Source: Amycolatopsis dendrobii (GTDB lineage Bacteria; Actinomycetota; Actinomycetes; Mycobacteriales; Pseudonocardiaceae). Taken from it: a stretch of DNA of 64,000 nt. The stretch is taken from NCBI RefSeq assembly GCF_014145675.1, contig NZ_JACGZW010000010.1:1-64000 (forward strand), in the 5' to 3' direction. The notes beneath the pieces are model-generated. The model was not told the origin of the DNA and searched no databases. It saw only the letters and a list, made by a program, of their open reading frames with translations. Positions 40,276 to 49,001 of this stretch are shown piece after piece (within the stretch, counting starts at the first letter, position 1; every line of letters starts with the position of its first letter). Both the position numbers and the translations under genes were made by a program.

Positions 40276-41778
40276 ATGACGCGTATTCACGACCTGCTCC
40301 GCACCGCCCCGGCGGGCGCCGTCGGCTGGACGGCCGGTTCCCGGGATCTCCGGTTCGCCGAGATGGACGCCTGGTCGGACCGGATCGCCGCCGATTTCCT
40401 GCGGCGGGGCGTGCGGCGCGGCGACCGGATCGCGGTCAACGGGCGCACGACGCCGGAGTGGCTGGCGGTGTACTTCGCGGCCGCGAAGATCGGCGCGGCG
40501 GTCGTCGGATTGAGTCCCCGGTACCGGGAAACCGAATTCGCGCACATCCTCGGCGATTCCGGCGCGCGTCTCGTGGTCACCGAACCTTCGGCGGGCGACG
40601 TCGATTTCCTTGCCCTGCTGGGAAACCTCGCGCTGCCGGGCGTTTCCGTGGCGACTTTCGCCGAAGTGGGCACAGCGGAGCCGGACACCGAGGCGTTGGC
40701 CGCGGCTTCGGCGGCGGTCGAGAAGGACGACCCGGTGATGATCATTTACACCTCCGGCACCACCGGCCGTCCCAAAGGCGCGACGCTGACTCATCGCGGC
40801 CAGCTGGCGTCCGCCGCCGCGGAAGCCGATCACCTGCAGTTGAGCGCCGACGACGTGCTGCCGGTGGCCGTTCCGCTGAACCACGTCAGCGGCATCACCT
40901 GCTGCGTCCTGTCCGCGTTGGTCGCGCGCAGCCGGACGGTGCTGTTGCCGTCCTTCGACGCCGGTGCCGCCGCTGACCTGTTCCGGACGGCCGGTCTGAC
41001 GATGTGGGTCGGCGTGCCGACGATGCATACGCTGCTGCTGAACCACGAGCGTTTCGCCGGTATCGACACTTCCGCGATCCGCGTAGTCGTCACCGGTGGC
41101 GCGAACGCGGAACCTGCTTTGCTGCAACGCCTTACGGCCGCGTTCCCGAAGGCGACAGTGATGAATCTGTACGGGCTGAGCGAGGTATCCGGTGCTGTCG
41201 TGATGACGCCGTGGAATGCCAGTACAGAAGCGACTGAACGCTCGATCGGCGTCCCTTTCCCCGGGGTGGAAGCGAAAATCGCGTCTCCGTCCGGAGAAGC
41301 GCTGCCAGCAGGCGAAACCGGCGAACTGCTGTTCCGGACTCCGTCGATCATGGCTGGTTATCACAATCTGCCGGCCGAAACCGCCGCGGCGCTCGACGCG
41401 GACGGCTGGCTGCACACCGGCGACATGGCCCGCGCGGACGAGGACGGCTACCTGACGCTGCACGGCCGCGCCAAGGACATGTTCGTCCAAGGCGGATTCA
41501 ACATTTATCCGGTCGAGGTGGAGAACGTCCTCGCCGCGCATCCCGGGGTGCTGCTGGCCGCCGGGGTCGGCGTGCCCGATCCGGTGCTGGGGGAGATCGG
41601 CCGGTATTACGTGGTCCCGGCGCCGGGTTCGGCGGTCACCGAGGCGGAGCTGAGGGAGTTCTGCGCGGCGCAGGTGGCTGATTACAAGGTTCCTCGGCAG
41701 ATCGTGGTGCGGGACAGCCTGCCGCTGACGCCGTCCGGGAAGGTGCAGAAAGCGGCCCTGCGCGCGGAAAACGGCTAG
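40276..41778 (+). CDS. Acyl-CoA synthetase (AMP-binding, class I adenylate-forming)
   Basis: A 500-residue ANL enzyme. The P-loop-like signature YTSGTTGRPKGATLTHRG is near residue 157, NLYGLSEVSGAVVMTP near 296 and GWLHTGDMARADEDGYLTLH near 376. The conserved C-terminal lysine lies in LTPSGKVQKAALR. It activates a carboxylic acid to an acyl-CoA; the substrate cannot be read from sequence. It follows the FMO gene in the same direction but beyond a terminator. GAGGAC precedes the ATG. Confidence 0.88.
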   Translation: MTRIHDLLRTAPAGAVGWTAGSRDLRFAEMDAWSDRIAADFLRRGVRRGDRIAVNGRTTPEWLAVYFAAAKIGAAVVGLSPRYRETEFAHILGDSGARLVVTEPSAGDVDFLALLGNLALPGVSVATFAEVGTAEPDTEALAAASAAVEKDDPVMIIYTSGTTGRPKGATLTHRGQLASAAAEADHLQLSADDVLPVAVPLNHVSGITCCVLSALVARSRTVLLPSFDAGAAADLFRTAGLTMWVGVPTMHTLLLNHERFAGIDTSAIRVVVTGGANAEPALLQRLTAAFPKATVMNLYGLSEVSGAVVMTPWNASTEATERSIGVPFPGVEAKIASPSGEALPAGETGELLFRTPSIMAGYHNLPAETAAALDADGWLHTGDMARADEDGYLTLHGRAKDMFVQGGFNIYPVEVENVLAAHPGVLLAAGVGVPDPVLGEIGRYYVVPAPGSAVTEAELREFCAAQVADYKVPRQIVVRDSLPLTPSGKVQKAALRAENG

Positions 41779-41881
41779 TGGCCTGACGAAACGGGCCGCT
41801 GTCGGCATCGCGCGCCGGGCCAATCGGAGCAGAGACGGCCTCGGAGCCGCTGAGTCCACCCGCGCTGCTGAGAAACCTTGA

Positions 41882-43291
41882 TCAGGCGTTCGCCAGGACC
41901 GCCTCCTGGATCACCCGGGCGGCGTCGGCGAACGCGTCCGGGTTCGGTCCGGCGTAGTTGAGCCGGATGAACCGTCCGGTCGGCTCGGCGGGGAACCATT
42001 CGTCGCCAGGGCCGATGACGACTCCGGCGGACTCGCAATCGCGGACCACGCGCGCCAGGTCGACCGTTCCGGGCAGGCGCGCCCAGAGGTTCAGCCCGCC
42101 CTGCGGCACGGATTCCGCCCGCACCGCGGGCGCGTGTTCGCGGAGGCCGGCGAGCAGCAGGTCGCGGCGGGTCTTGAGCTGCTGCCGGACCCGGCGCAGG
42201 TGGGTGCGCCAGGCAGGCTGGGTCACGACGTCGAGCGCGACGGTTTGCAGCACGGTGCTGACGTACATCGATTCCGCCAGTGTGTCGACGAGAATCCGGT
42301 CGCGCGCCGGGCCGCGGGCGATCAGCGCGGCGACGCGGATCGCGGGGGAGACGCTCTTGGTGAGGGAGCGGAGGTAGACCACGTGGCCGTCGTCGTCGCG
42401 GCCCGCGAGCGGCTGCGGTTCCGCGGTGATGCCGAAATCGTGCGCGGAATCGTCCTCGATCAGGAAAGCGCCGTGCCGGCGGACGGTGTCGAGGACGCGG
42501 CCGGCCAGGTCGGGCTGCCACAGCGCGCCGGTCGGGCTGGCGAAACTGGGCTGCGCGTAGAAGGCCCGCGCGCCGGTCTGCTCGAACGTCCTGGCCAGTG
42601 CGCCGGGATCCGGTCCGTTCGGGCCGCTCGGCACCGGAACCACCGCGACGCCCGCTTTCGTCGCCGCGAGGATCGCGCCCCAGTACGTCGGAGACTCCAG
42701 CAGCAGCGGCTGTCCCGGGCCGACCAGCGCGCGGAACGCGGTGACCAGGCCGCTCTGGCTGCCCGGGGTGATCACGACGTCCCGCGGGGTCACCGGGGCG
42801 ATTCCGGCCGGGGTCGTCGCGCGCAGTTCCGCGGCGAACCAGGCCTGCAGTTCGGGAACGCCCGCGGTCGGCGGCCGTCCGACCAGCGCGGCTGTGCGCG
42901 CGGCCCGGGAGAACGCGCTCCGGACGAGACGCTCCGGAAGCAGCTCCGGGTCAGGATAGCCGGAATGAAGCGCTACTGAGCCAGTGGAGACCGACTGCAG
43001 CGACGCGGGCTGTTTGAGCGGTCCGCGCCCGGGGGTGCCCAGCGCCGCGGTCTGCCAGCCGTAGTCGCCGGACCCGGTGGCGGGCGCGGCGCGGACGAAT
43101 GTGCCGACTCCCGGCAGACTCTCCACCAGGCCTTGGGAAGACAGGCTGCGCAGTGCTTTCTGGACAGTCACCGGACTGGCCGAATAACGCGCTACCAGCT
43201 CCCGCGACGAGGGCAGCTTCGCTCCCGCCGGGGCGGTGGCGATCCACTCGCGCAGTGTCGAAGCGATCCGGGAGCTGCTATCGTCGGACAT
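41882..43291 (-). CDS. MocR-type regulator divergent from an EamA exporter
   Basis: A 469-residue GntR-aminotransferase fusion. Residues 1-70 are a winged helix (LPSSRELVARYSASPVTVQK), residues 110-465 a fold-type I aminotransferase with FLIEDDSAHDFG and the PLP-lysine region RSLTKSVSPAIR. The ATG (43289-43291) overlaps the divergent EamA ATG by two bases, so there is no intergenic region. A TATCCT hexamer 8 bases upstream suggests a leaderless mRNA. Such pairs usually place the exporter under MocR control with an amino acid or vitamin ligand. Confidence 0.86.
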   Translation of the reverse strand: MSDDSSSRIASTLREWIATAPAGAKLPSSRELVARYSASPVTVQKALRSLSSQGLVESLPGVGTFVRAAPATGSGDYGWQTAALGTPGRGPLKQPASLQSVSTGSVALHSGYPDPELLPERLVRSAFSRAARTAALVGRPPTAGVPELQAWFAAELRATTPAGIAPVTPRDVVITPGSQSGLVTAFRALVGPGQPLLLESPTYWGAILAATKAGVAVVPVPSGPNGPDPGALARTFEQTGARAFYAQPSFASPTGALWQPDLAGRVLDTVRRHGAFLIEDDSAHDFGITAEPQPLAGRDDDGHVVYLRSLTKSVSPAIRVAALIARGPARDRILVDTLAESMYVSTVLQTVALDVVTQPAWRTHLRRVRQQLKTRRDLLLAGLREHAPAVRAESVPQGGLNLWARLPGTVDLARVVRDCESAGVVIGPGDEWFPAEPTGRFIRLNYAGPNPDAFADAARVIQEAVLANA

Positions 43292-43307
43292 GAAACTGAA
43301 GGATAGC
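43277..43307. promoter_or_regulatory. Inverted repeat spanning both overlapping start codons
   Basis: GCTATC (43277-43282) and GATAGC (43302-43307) face each other across the CATG where both genes start. Each arm overlaps a -10-like hexamer: TATCGT (43279-43284) for EamA, TATCCT (minus strand, 43306-43301) for the MocR gene. A further palindrome TAGCGCTA is at 43304-43311. Likely MocR operator. Confidence 0.5.
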
Positions 43308-44210
43308 GCTACTCTCCAGGCGGCACCGGCGCTACCCCGGGCCGGGCTCTGGTGGGGCCTGGTCGGTGTCGTGGCTTTCTCGTTCACCGTGCCGTTCACC
43401 CGGGTCGCGGTGGAAAACGGCGGCCTCTCGCCGATGTTCATCGGCTCCGCGCGAGCAGCGGTCGCCGCGGTGCTCGCGAGCGTCGCGCTGATCGCCACCA
43501 GACAACGACTTCCGCGCGGCACCCAGTGGTTCCGTCTCGCCGTCGTCGCCGGCGGAGTGGTGATCGGGTTTCCGATGCTGACCTCGTACGCGCTCACCAC
43601 AGCCTCCGCCAGCCACGGCGCCGTCGTCATCGCGCTGCTCCCCGCCGCGACAGCGGTCGTAGCGGTGCTCCGCACCCGCGAACGGCCACCCGCGACTTTC
43701 TGGGCCCTCGCCGCCGTCGGTGCCGTCGCGGCGATCGGCTTCGCCGTCCTGCAAGGCGGTGGCTTCAGTGGACTGCAATGGTCGGACGCGCTGTTCTTCG
43801 GCGCAGTACTGGCCGCCGCGGTCGGCTACGCGGAGGGCGGGCTGCTCGCGCGGGAATTGGGTGCCTGGCAAACGGTTTCGTGGGCGCTGGTGGTGGCTTC
43901 GCCGTTGATGGTCGCGTTGACCGTCGTGTCGGTGTCGAGCCACCCTCCACATGCGACAGCGGGCGAGTGGGCCGCTTTCGCCTATTTGGCGGTGGTGAGC
44001 ATGTATCTGGGCTTCTTCGCGTGGTACCGCGGGCTGGGACTCGGGCCGATGACTCAGGTCAGCCAGGTGCAGTTGGTGCAGCCGGTGCTGAATCTGCTGT
44101 GGGCAACGGTGTTCCTCGGCGAGGAACTGACCTGGCAGACCATTCTGGGCGGACTGGCCGTGCTCGGCTGCGCGGGGAGCGCGGTGCGGGTGCGGACTGC
44201 TCGCGGTTAG
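43290..44210 (+). CDS. EamA/DMT family exporter
   Basis: A 306-residue membrane protein with ten predicted helices in two EamA repeats: GLVGVVAFSFTVPFTRVAVE at the start, and LGLGPMTQVSQVQLVQPVLN and NLLWATVFLGEELTWQTILG in the second half. These are drug/metabolite exporters; here control by MocR hints at an amino acid or vitamin-like substrate. The ATG at 43290 is the only start upstream of helix 1. Its 3' end overlaps the convergent ankyrin gene by four bases. Confidence 0.86.
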   Translation: MKLKDSATLQAAPALPRAGLWWGLVGVVAFSFTVPFTRVAVENGGLSPMFIGSARAAVAAVLASVALIATRQRLPRGTQWFRLAVVAGGVVIGFPMLTSYALTTASASHGAVVIALLPAATAVVAVLRTRERPPATFWALAAVGAVAAIGFAVLQGGGFSGLQWSDALFFGAVLAAAVGYAEGGLLARELGAWQTVSWALVVASPLMVALTVVSVSSHPPHATAGEWAAFAYLAVVSMYLGFFAWYRGLGLGPMTQVSQVQLVQPVLNLLWATVFLGEELTWQTILGGLAVLGCAGSAVRVRTARG

Positions 44211-45145
44211 TTCCGGTAGTCGCGGTCAGGAATCCGGATCCAGACGTCGGGCGGCCCGGTGACCGAGCGGTTGTCAGCGGGCCGCAGCCCCGCGTACGCG
44301 AAGCAGTAGGCGAGTGCGTGGCCCGTATAGAGCGAAGCCAGGAGCACGTCGCCGTCTTCGTCGGGCTCGCCGCCGGGGTGCAAGTCCCAGCCGATGATCT
44401 CGCCGTCGCGGATGATGCTGCCCTGGTTGCCGCTCTTGGGGTTGGCGTACATGCCGTAGCAGGTCGTCCCCGCGGACAAAGCCTTGGTGACGCCGGACAT
44501 CTGCGGCGAGTAGCCCCAGGGCTGCGCGAGCACGCACCCGCCGGGCACATCGGTGGCCCACATGGTGTGGACGACGGCGGGATCGAAGGGATTGTCGAGC
44601 ATTTCCTCGTAGTCGCCTTCGACCACCTCGGCGTCGAGCCTGCGCACCGCTTCCGCGACGTCGATGCCCGAGACGCAGGCGATGCCCAACCCCTCGTAGT
44701 ACGGATCGCCGAGCGCGGCGATGAGCCGGCGGCTTTCCTCGACGGTCGCGATTTCCTCCTGCGTCAGCGAAAGGCCCGCATCGGGCAGTTCCGGGACGGG
44801 GCTCGTGAGGCTCAACCGTGCCGGTGACCAGCCCGACATCATGTCCAGCAACGGATCCGCGCCCGCGGCGACCAGGGCGCGGACATTGTCCGGCCGGTGC
44901 GCGGCCACTGCCCGCCACAGCGCGGTCCGCCCGTACGACAGCGCGTCCACGTCGTTCACCCGCCGCGCCAGTTCGGCCACGACCTCAGCGGAGCCGTGCT
45001 CCGCTGCGGCGTACAGCGGAGGATCGTAAAGAAAGCCGACGTTCGGGTCGGCGCCTTCGTCCAGCCGCGCCCGCACCTCGCCGAGATCCGTCCAGCTTCG
45101 CCAGCCGAAGCCTCTCCACCCCTCGTCACGCATGCCGGCCAGCAT
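44207..45145 (-). CDS. Ankyrin-repeat protein with C-terminal DUF6461-like domain
   Basis: A 312-residue protein. Residues about 20-110 contain ankyrin-type repeats (LDEGADPNVGFLYDPPLYAA, YGRTALWRAVAAHRPDNVRA, LVAAGADPLLD). The C-terminal half (VPGGCVLAQPWGYSPQMSGV, YGMYANPKSGNQGSIIRDGE, WDLHPGG) resembles the DUF6461 family of actinobacterial proteins, often encoded near toxin or NTPase loci. It starts 6 bases after the stop of the NACHT gene, so the two form an operon. ATG at 45133 is an alternative start. Function unknown. Confidence 0.72.
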   Translation of the reverse strand: MLAGMRDEGWRGFGWRSWTDLGEVRARLDEGADPNVGFLYDPPLYAAAEHGSAEVVAELARRVNDVDALSYGRTALWRAVAAHRPDNVRALVAAGADPLLDMMSGWSPARLSLTSPVPELPDAGLSLTQEEIATVEESRRLIAALGDPYYEGLGIACVSGIDVAEAVRRLDAEVVEGDYEEMLDNPFDPAVVHTMWATDVPGGCVLAQPWGYSPQMSGVTKALSAGTTCYGMYANPKSGNQGSIIRDGEIIGWDLHPGGEPDEDGDVLLASLYTGHALAYCFAYAGLRPADNRSVTGPPDVWIRIPDRDYRN

Positions 45146-45151
45146 GCCGGA

Positions 45152-47401
45152 TCAGCGATGCGCCCGGTACCCGCGGCCGAGATGATCCTGAAGCCGCGCA
45201 TGGCGAAACTGGTAAACCGCCCCAGCCTGCCGCAGCACCCCGCGCCGGTACGCGTCGTCGAGAAACGCTGGCACCGCCCAAGGCAGGCGGCCGGTCAACG
45301 GCAGCCAGATGCGCGCCAGCAGCACCCACTGTCCCCAAGCCGTGAACGCCAGGACATACGAGAGCCCGCCGCCCAGACCGCCGACAGCTCCGATCAGCAG
45401 GCCGGACGACAGCGGCCACCGAAGCGGGCCCAGCGGGCCTTGGAGAAGCTCGACCAGCAGCGAACCGCCGAAAGCGATCGCGAGGGCGACTGCCGGCACC
45501 AGGATGAGCAACTGCCGCAAAGCTGTCGCGCGATTCGTTGCCAGCAGACCGAGCGGGGTGGCGGCCGTGCCGACGTCCAGCGGGATCTCCAGCGCGGCCA
45601 TCAGCCCGAACACCAGTCCGGCGGCGAGCCCGAAGATGAGTCCGTAGACGAGCGTCGGGACGAGCATCTTCTCGGCAAGCGACTTGCCGTCCGGCGGGAA
45701 TCCGAAGAGCAGGCCGTGCAAAGCCGTGTTGACCGGGCCGTAGCCGAGTCCGATCACGAACCCGCCCAGCAACGCGGCGCCGAGCCGGGAGGCGTAAGCG
45801 CGGAAGAACTGCCGTCCGGTCCGATGTCGTCCGCGCAGCCGGATCTGGACGCGCGACGGTTCGATTCCCCGGCCGCCGCACACGATCATCAGGCCGTGGA
45901 CCAGCCCGAACGCCAGACCGACCATCGGGCCGATCAGGAGCCCGTCCATCAGGCCCGCGCGGAAGGTGAACGCGGTGCCGCGGCCGACGAGGTCGAGCGG
46001 AACGAAGACGAGCCAGTTCAGCACGGCGATGGCGAGTGTCGAGGCCAGGACGACAGCGAGGATTCGCGACGACCGGCGCAGCGAAGCGCCCAGCTGCCAC
46101 CACGCCAGATCGTGCTCGTCGAGCTGACCGACGTGCTGGGCCAGATAGCCCAGCCACCGCTGGGCGCGTTCGGGATCCCAGCTCCGGAGCGGGCGGGCCG
46201 CGTGCGGCGGCCGATGCTCGTAGACGGTGGGCACGAAGCTGGCGAGCAGGTGGTCTTCCAGCGCGTGCGAGGTCGGGAACCGGGCGGTGTCCAGCAAAAC
46301 CGCCGGTTCCCGGCCGGCGCTGTAGACGGTTCGGGCGAGCGCCACCATCAACGGCGTTCTCAGCGCGGTCGACAGGGACCCGCCGGGACAGGCGCGCAGT
46401 TCGGCGAGCACCGGGTCCCATCGGTCTCCGGCGCGGGAACTCGTGCGGGGCAGGTAGCCGGAGACGTCGGCCGGGGTGAGGTCGAGCAGTTCCACGCCCG
46501 CGGTCGAGGTCGGCACGTCCGTCGCGGCGACCGCGGTCGCGTACTCGGCGGGACGGCTGGTCAGCAGGAACGGCAGCGACGTGGCGCTGAGCGCGGCCAG
46601 CGCGGCGGCGTGCAATCCGGTGGCGAGTTCGTCGAATCCGTCCAGAACCGGGAGGAGGCACCCGGTTTCGACCAGTTCGGCGGCCAGCGGGCCGGTCAGG
46701 CCGGGGCAGTCGGGGTAGTCCTGCGGCAGGCGTTCGATCAGCCAATCCCGCAGCGTGCTGGCCGTCGGGTCCCACGAGCTGAGGGTGAAGATCGCCGGCA
46801 CCGGTTCGGCGGGGGTGCGCGTGCGGAGAAAGCCCAGCACGAACCGCAGTGTCAGGATCGTCTTTCCCGACCCGGCCCGGCCGAGCACCGCCAGGCGTCC
46901 GGACGGGATCCGCCGGTAGACGTCCGCGATGTCGTCCAGTTCGCCGTTCAGGTCCAGCGGCTCCGCGGATCCGCCCGGCCGGACGCCGCGGATGTTGTCC
47001 CAGCGGTCGGTCAGGTTCGGCGAAGCCTGCTGCCAGCGCACCGGCAGCGGGTAAGGATCGTGGACCCGGCGCTGCTCTTCCTCGCGTTGCCAGCGAGAAG
47101 CGACCACTTGCGCGAATTGGTCCGCGGCGTCGGACAGCGCGCTCCGGATCCGCGGCGGCTCGGCTTCCGCCGGCTCGGCGGCGGCGCCGAACTCGGCCAG
47201 CAGCGCGCGCCGCTCGGCCGCCGTGGTGCCCAGCGCGTCGGCCAGAAGTTTGACGGTGCCCATCCGCGGATCGATGGGTCTGCCGTTTTCGAGCCGCCGG
47301 ATGGTGCTGACGCTGACCCCGGAACGCTCCGCCAGCTGCTCCTGCGTCAACCCCGTCTGGCGCCGCATCTCGCGCAGCAGAACGCCGGCCCGGCTCGTCA
47401 C
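45152..47401 (-). CDS. XRE-NACHT NTPase with C-terminal membrane domain
   Basis: A 749-residue multidomain protein. Residues 1-60 are a Cro/C1-type HTH (REMRRQTGLTQEQLAERSGV, SVSTIRRLENGRPIDP). A NACHT/STAND NTPase follows from about 155: Walker A LAVLGRAGSGKTILT near 170, Walker B LLPVLDGFDELATG near 245, and TSRPAEYA sensor. Residues 410-700 hold several Gly-rich hydrophobic helices (GLVHGLMIVCGG, LVYGLIFGLAAGLVFGL), and the tail YQFRHARLQDHLGR matches the usual NACHT C-terminal motif. Start is GTG 47401. Such proteins are candidate intracellular sensors; a defence role is inference. Confidence 0.85.
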   Translation of the reverse strand: MTSRAGVLLREMRRQTGLTQEQLAERSGVSVSTIRRLENGRPIDPRMGTVKLLADALGTTAAERRALLAEFGAAAEPAEAEPPRIRSALSDAADQFAQVVASRWQREEEQRRVHDPYPLPVRWQQASPNLTDRWDNIRGVRPGGSAEPLDLNGELDDIADVYRRIPSGRLAVLGRAGSGKTILTLRFVLGFLRTRTPAEPVPAIFTLSSWDPTASTLRDWLIERLPQDYPDCPGLTGPLAAELVETGCLLPVLDGFDELATGLHAAALAALSATSLPFLLTSRPAEYATAVAATDVPTSTAGVELLDLTPADVSGYLPRTSSRAGDRWDPVLAELRACPGGSLSTALRTPLMVALARTVYSAGREPAVLLDTARFPTSHALEDHLLASFVPTVYEHRPPHAARPLRSWDPERAQRWLGYLAQHVGQLDEHDLAWWQLGASLRRSSRILAVVLASTLAIAVLNWLVFVPLDLVGRGTAFTFRAGLMDGLLIGPMVGLAFGLVHGLMIVCGGRGIEPSRVQIRLRGRHRTGRQFFRAYASRLGAALLGGFVIGLGYGPVNTALHGLLFGFPPDGKSLAEKMLVPTLVYGLIFGLAAGLVFGLMAALEIPLDVGTAATPLGLLATNRATALRQLLILVPAVALAIAFGGSLLVELLQGPLGPLRWPLSSGLLIGAVGGLGGGLSYVLAFTAWGQWVLLARIWLPLTGRLPWAVPAFLDDAYRRGVLRQAGAVYQFRHARLQDHLGRGYRAHR

Positions 47402-47545
47402 CGCGGAGACCCCTCACTATGCGCCCGCTTACCCCGAACCGAGCTTACCGCGCGACCGGTCACGCCTGACCGGCTTGTGCTCTGGTGCGGTGACCTGCGC
47501 GAACCCACGATGATCGGCATCGGGTCACCTCGGCATCGGAGAGAT

Positions 47546-47785
47546 ATGGCCGCCGACTTTCGGTACTGGTGCGGCGAATGCGGCTACCGGACACCTTGGC
47601 TCACGAGGCCGCAGAGCGCCGAACAGCGAGCGCGGCACTACGCCCGGTGCCATCCCGGCGTTCCGCCAAGGGGGCAGGCGGAGCGCCGCCGGTCGGACAG
47701 CGGCGGGGCCGGCTGCCTGGTGCTGGTGGGTGTGCTGCTGCTGATCGTCGTGGCGGTGGCCGTCTGGCGGTACCAGGCCCGGTAG
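47546..47785 (+). CDS. Small zinc-finger-like membrane protein
   Basis: A 79-residue protein starting at ATG 47546. Residues 7-33 hold a putative zinc site: WCGECGYRTPW, then HYARCHP (CxxC...HxxxCH). The C-terminal ~20 residues are one hydrophobic helix (CLVLVGVLLLIVVAVAVW) ending in a basic tail, so the zinc domain would face the cytoplasm from the membrane. GGAGAG precedes the start. Family unknown. The serine hydrolase begins 32 bases downstream. Confidence 0.6.
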   Translation: MAADFRYWCGECGYRTPWLTRPQSAEQRARHYARCHPGVPPRGQAERRRSDSGGAGCLVLVGVLLLIVVAVAVWRYQAR

Positions 47786-47817
47786 CTCCGGAACCCTTCG
47801 AACGAAAGAGAGAATTC

Positions 47818-48978
47818 GTGCGCAGACTGAGACGGGCAGTCCCGATCCTGGCGAGCGCGGCCGTCGCTGTGGCGCTGGCCGCACCGGCGTCCGCGGCCGA
47901 CGCCCACGCCGACACCCAGGCTGTCCTCAACGGCTACCAATCCCACGCCGGACCGGGCGCGGCCGTCTACGCGGGCAACGCGTCCGGGTCGTGGCATCTG
48001 TCGACCGGCAGCGCCACGATCACCGGCCCCGCGCGTCCCCTTCAGCCGGACGAGCATTTCCGCGTCGCCAGCCAGACCAAGACCTTCACCGCCGCGGTCG
48101 TCCTGCAACTGGTCGACGAAGGCAAGGTCGCGCTCGACGCGCCGATCGAGCGCTACCTGCCCGGTCTCGTCGACGGCAACGGCTACGACGGCAACCGGAT
48201 CACCGTCCGGCAGCTCCTCCAGCACACCGCCGGAATCCCCGCCCCGGATGTGGTGGCGTGGGCGCGGAAAGCCGCCGGCCTGGTCAACCCGGACGGCAGC
48301 ATCGGCCTGCGCGATCTGGTCCAGGTCGGGCTGCGGAACTTCCCGCCCGCGTCCGCGCCCGGCACGGGCGTGCTCTACTCCAATCTGGGCTATCTGATCA
48401 ACGGACTGCTGATCGAGCAGGTCACCGGGAGGTCCGTCGGCGACGCGATCACCGCCCGGATCATCGACCGGCTCGGCTTGACTCAGACCAGCTTCCCGCG
48501 CGCGGGCGACCGATCGCTGCCCGCGCCGTACCTCCCCGGGTACCGCGGGGTCCGGGCGGGCCCGTTCTTCTTCTGGACCGAGACGACCTCGGCCCCGGTC
48601 GTCTCCGAACCGTCGATCGAAAGCTCGGCCGGAGCGATCGTCTCGACGCTGGCGGATATGTCGGCGTTCTACCGCGCACTGCTTGCCGGCAAGGTCGTTT
48701 CGCCTGCCGCGCTGGCCGAGATGCGCCGGACGGTCCAGGTCCCCGAGCACGTCCCGAGTTACGTCGGTCTGGGCCTCGGGCTGCAGGCCGTCACGCTGTC
48801 CTGCGGCGGCGAGGCCTGGTTCCACAACGGCATCGCGGCGTCCGGCTACACCTCGTGGACCGCGGCGACCGACGACGGCCGGTATGCCTCGATGATGACC
48901 AACGCGTGGGAGGAGACGAGCATCCGCCCCTCGCCTCTCGACGTGATCGACTCCGCTCTCTGCGGCAGCAGGCAGTGA
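47818..48978 (+). CDS. Secreted serine hydrolase (class C beta-lactamase / DD-peptidase type)
   Basis: A 386-residue protein with a signal peptide at residues 1-27 (ends ASA). SQTKTFTAAVV near 85 is the SxxK motif, YSNLGY near 185 the YxN motif; HNG near 340 replaces the usual KTG. This is the serine beta-lactamase-like family, which includes D-alanyl-D-alanine carboxypeptidases and esterases; the substrate is not certain. GTG at 47818 follows an AAAGAGAG site. It is the first of three secreted hydrolase genes in a row. Confidence 0.82.
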   Translation: MRRLRRAVPILASAAVAVALAAPASAADAHADTQAVLNGYQSHAGPGAAVYAGNASGSWHLSTGSATITGPARPLQPDEHFRVASQTKTFTAAVVLQLVDEGKVALDAPIERYLPGLVDGNGYDGNRITVRQLLQHTAGIPAPDVVAWARKAAGLVNPDGSIGLRDLVQVGLRNFPPASAPGTGVLYSNLGYLINGLLIEQVTGRSVGDAITARIIDRLGLTQTSFPRAGDRSLPAPYLPGYRGVRAGPFFFWTETTSAPVVSEPSIESSAGAIVSTLADMSAFYRALLAGKVVSPAALAEMRRTVQVPEHVPSYVGLGLGLQAVTLSCGGEAWFHNGIAASGYTSWTAATDDGRYASMMTNAWEETSIRPSPLDVIDSALCGSRQ

Positions 48979-49001
48979 ACCCTACGAATCAAGGAGCGTG
49001 C

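Noticed and set aside
44897..47785. A 962-codon plus-strand frame across the NACHT gene
   Set aside because: Only its last ~80 codons (from 47546) look like a gene; the rest is antisense to NACHT.
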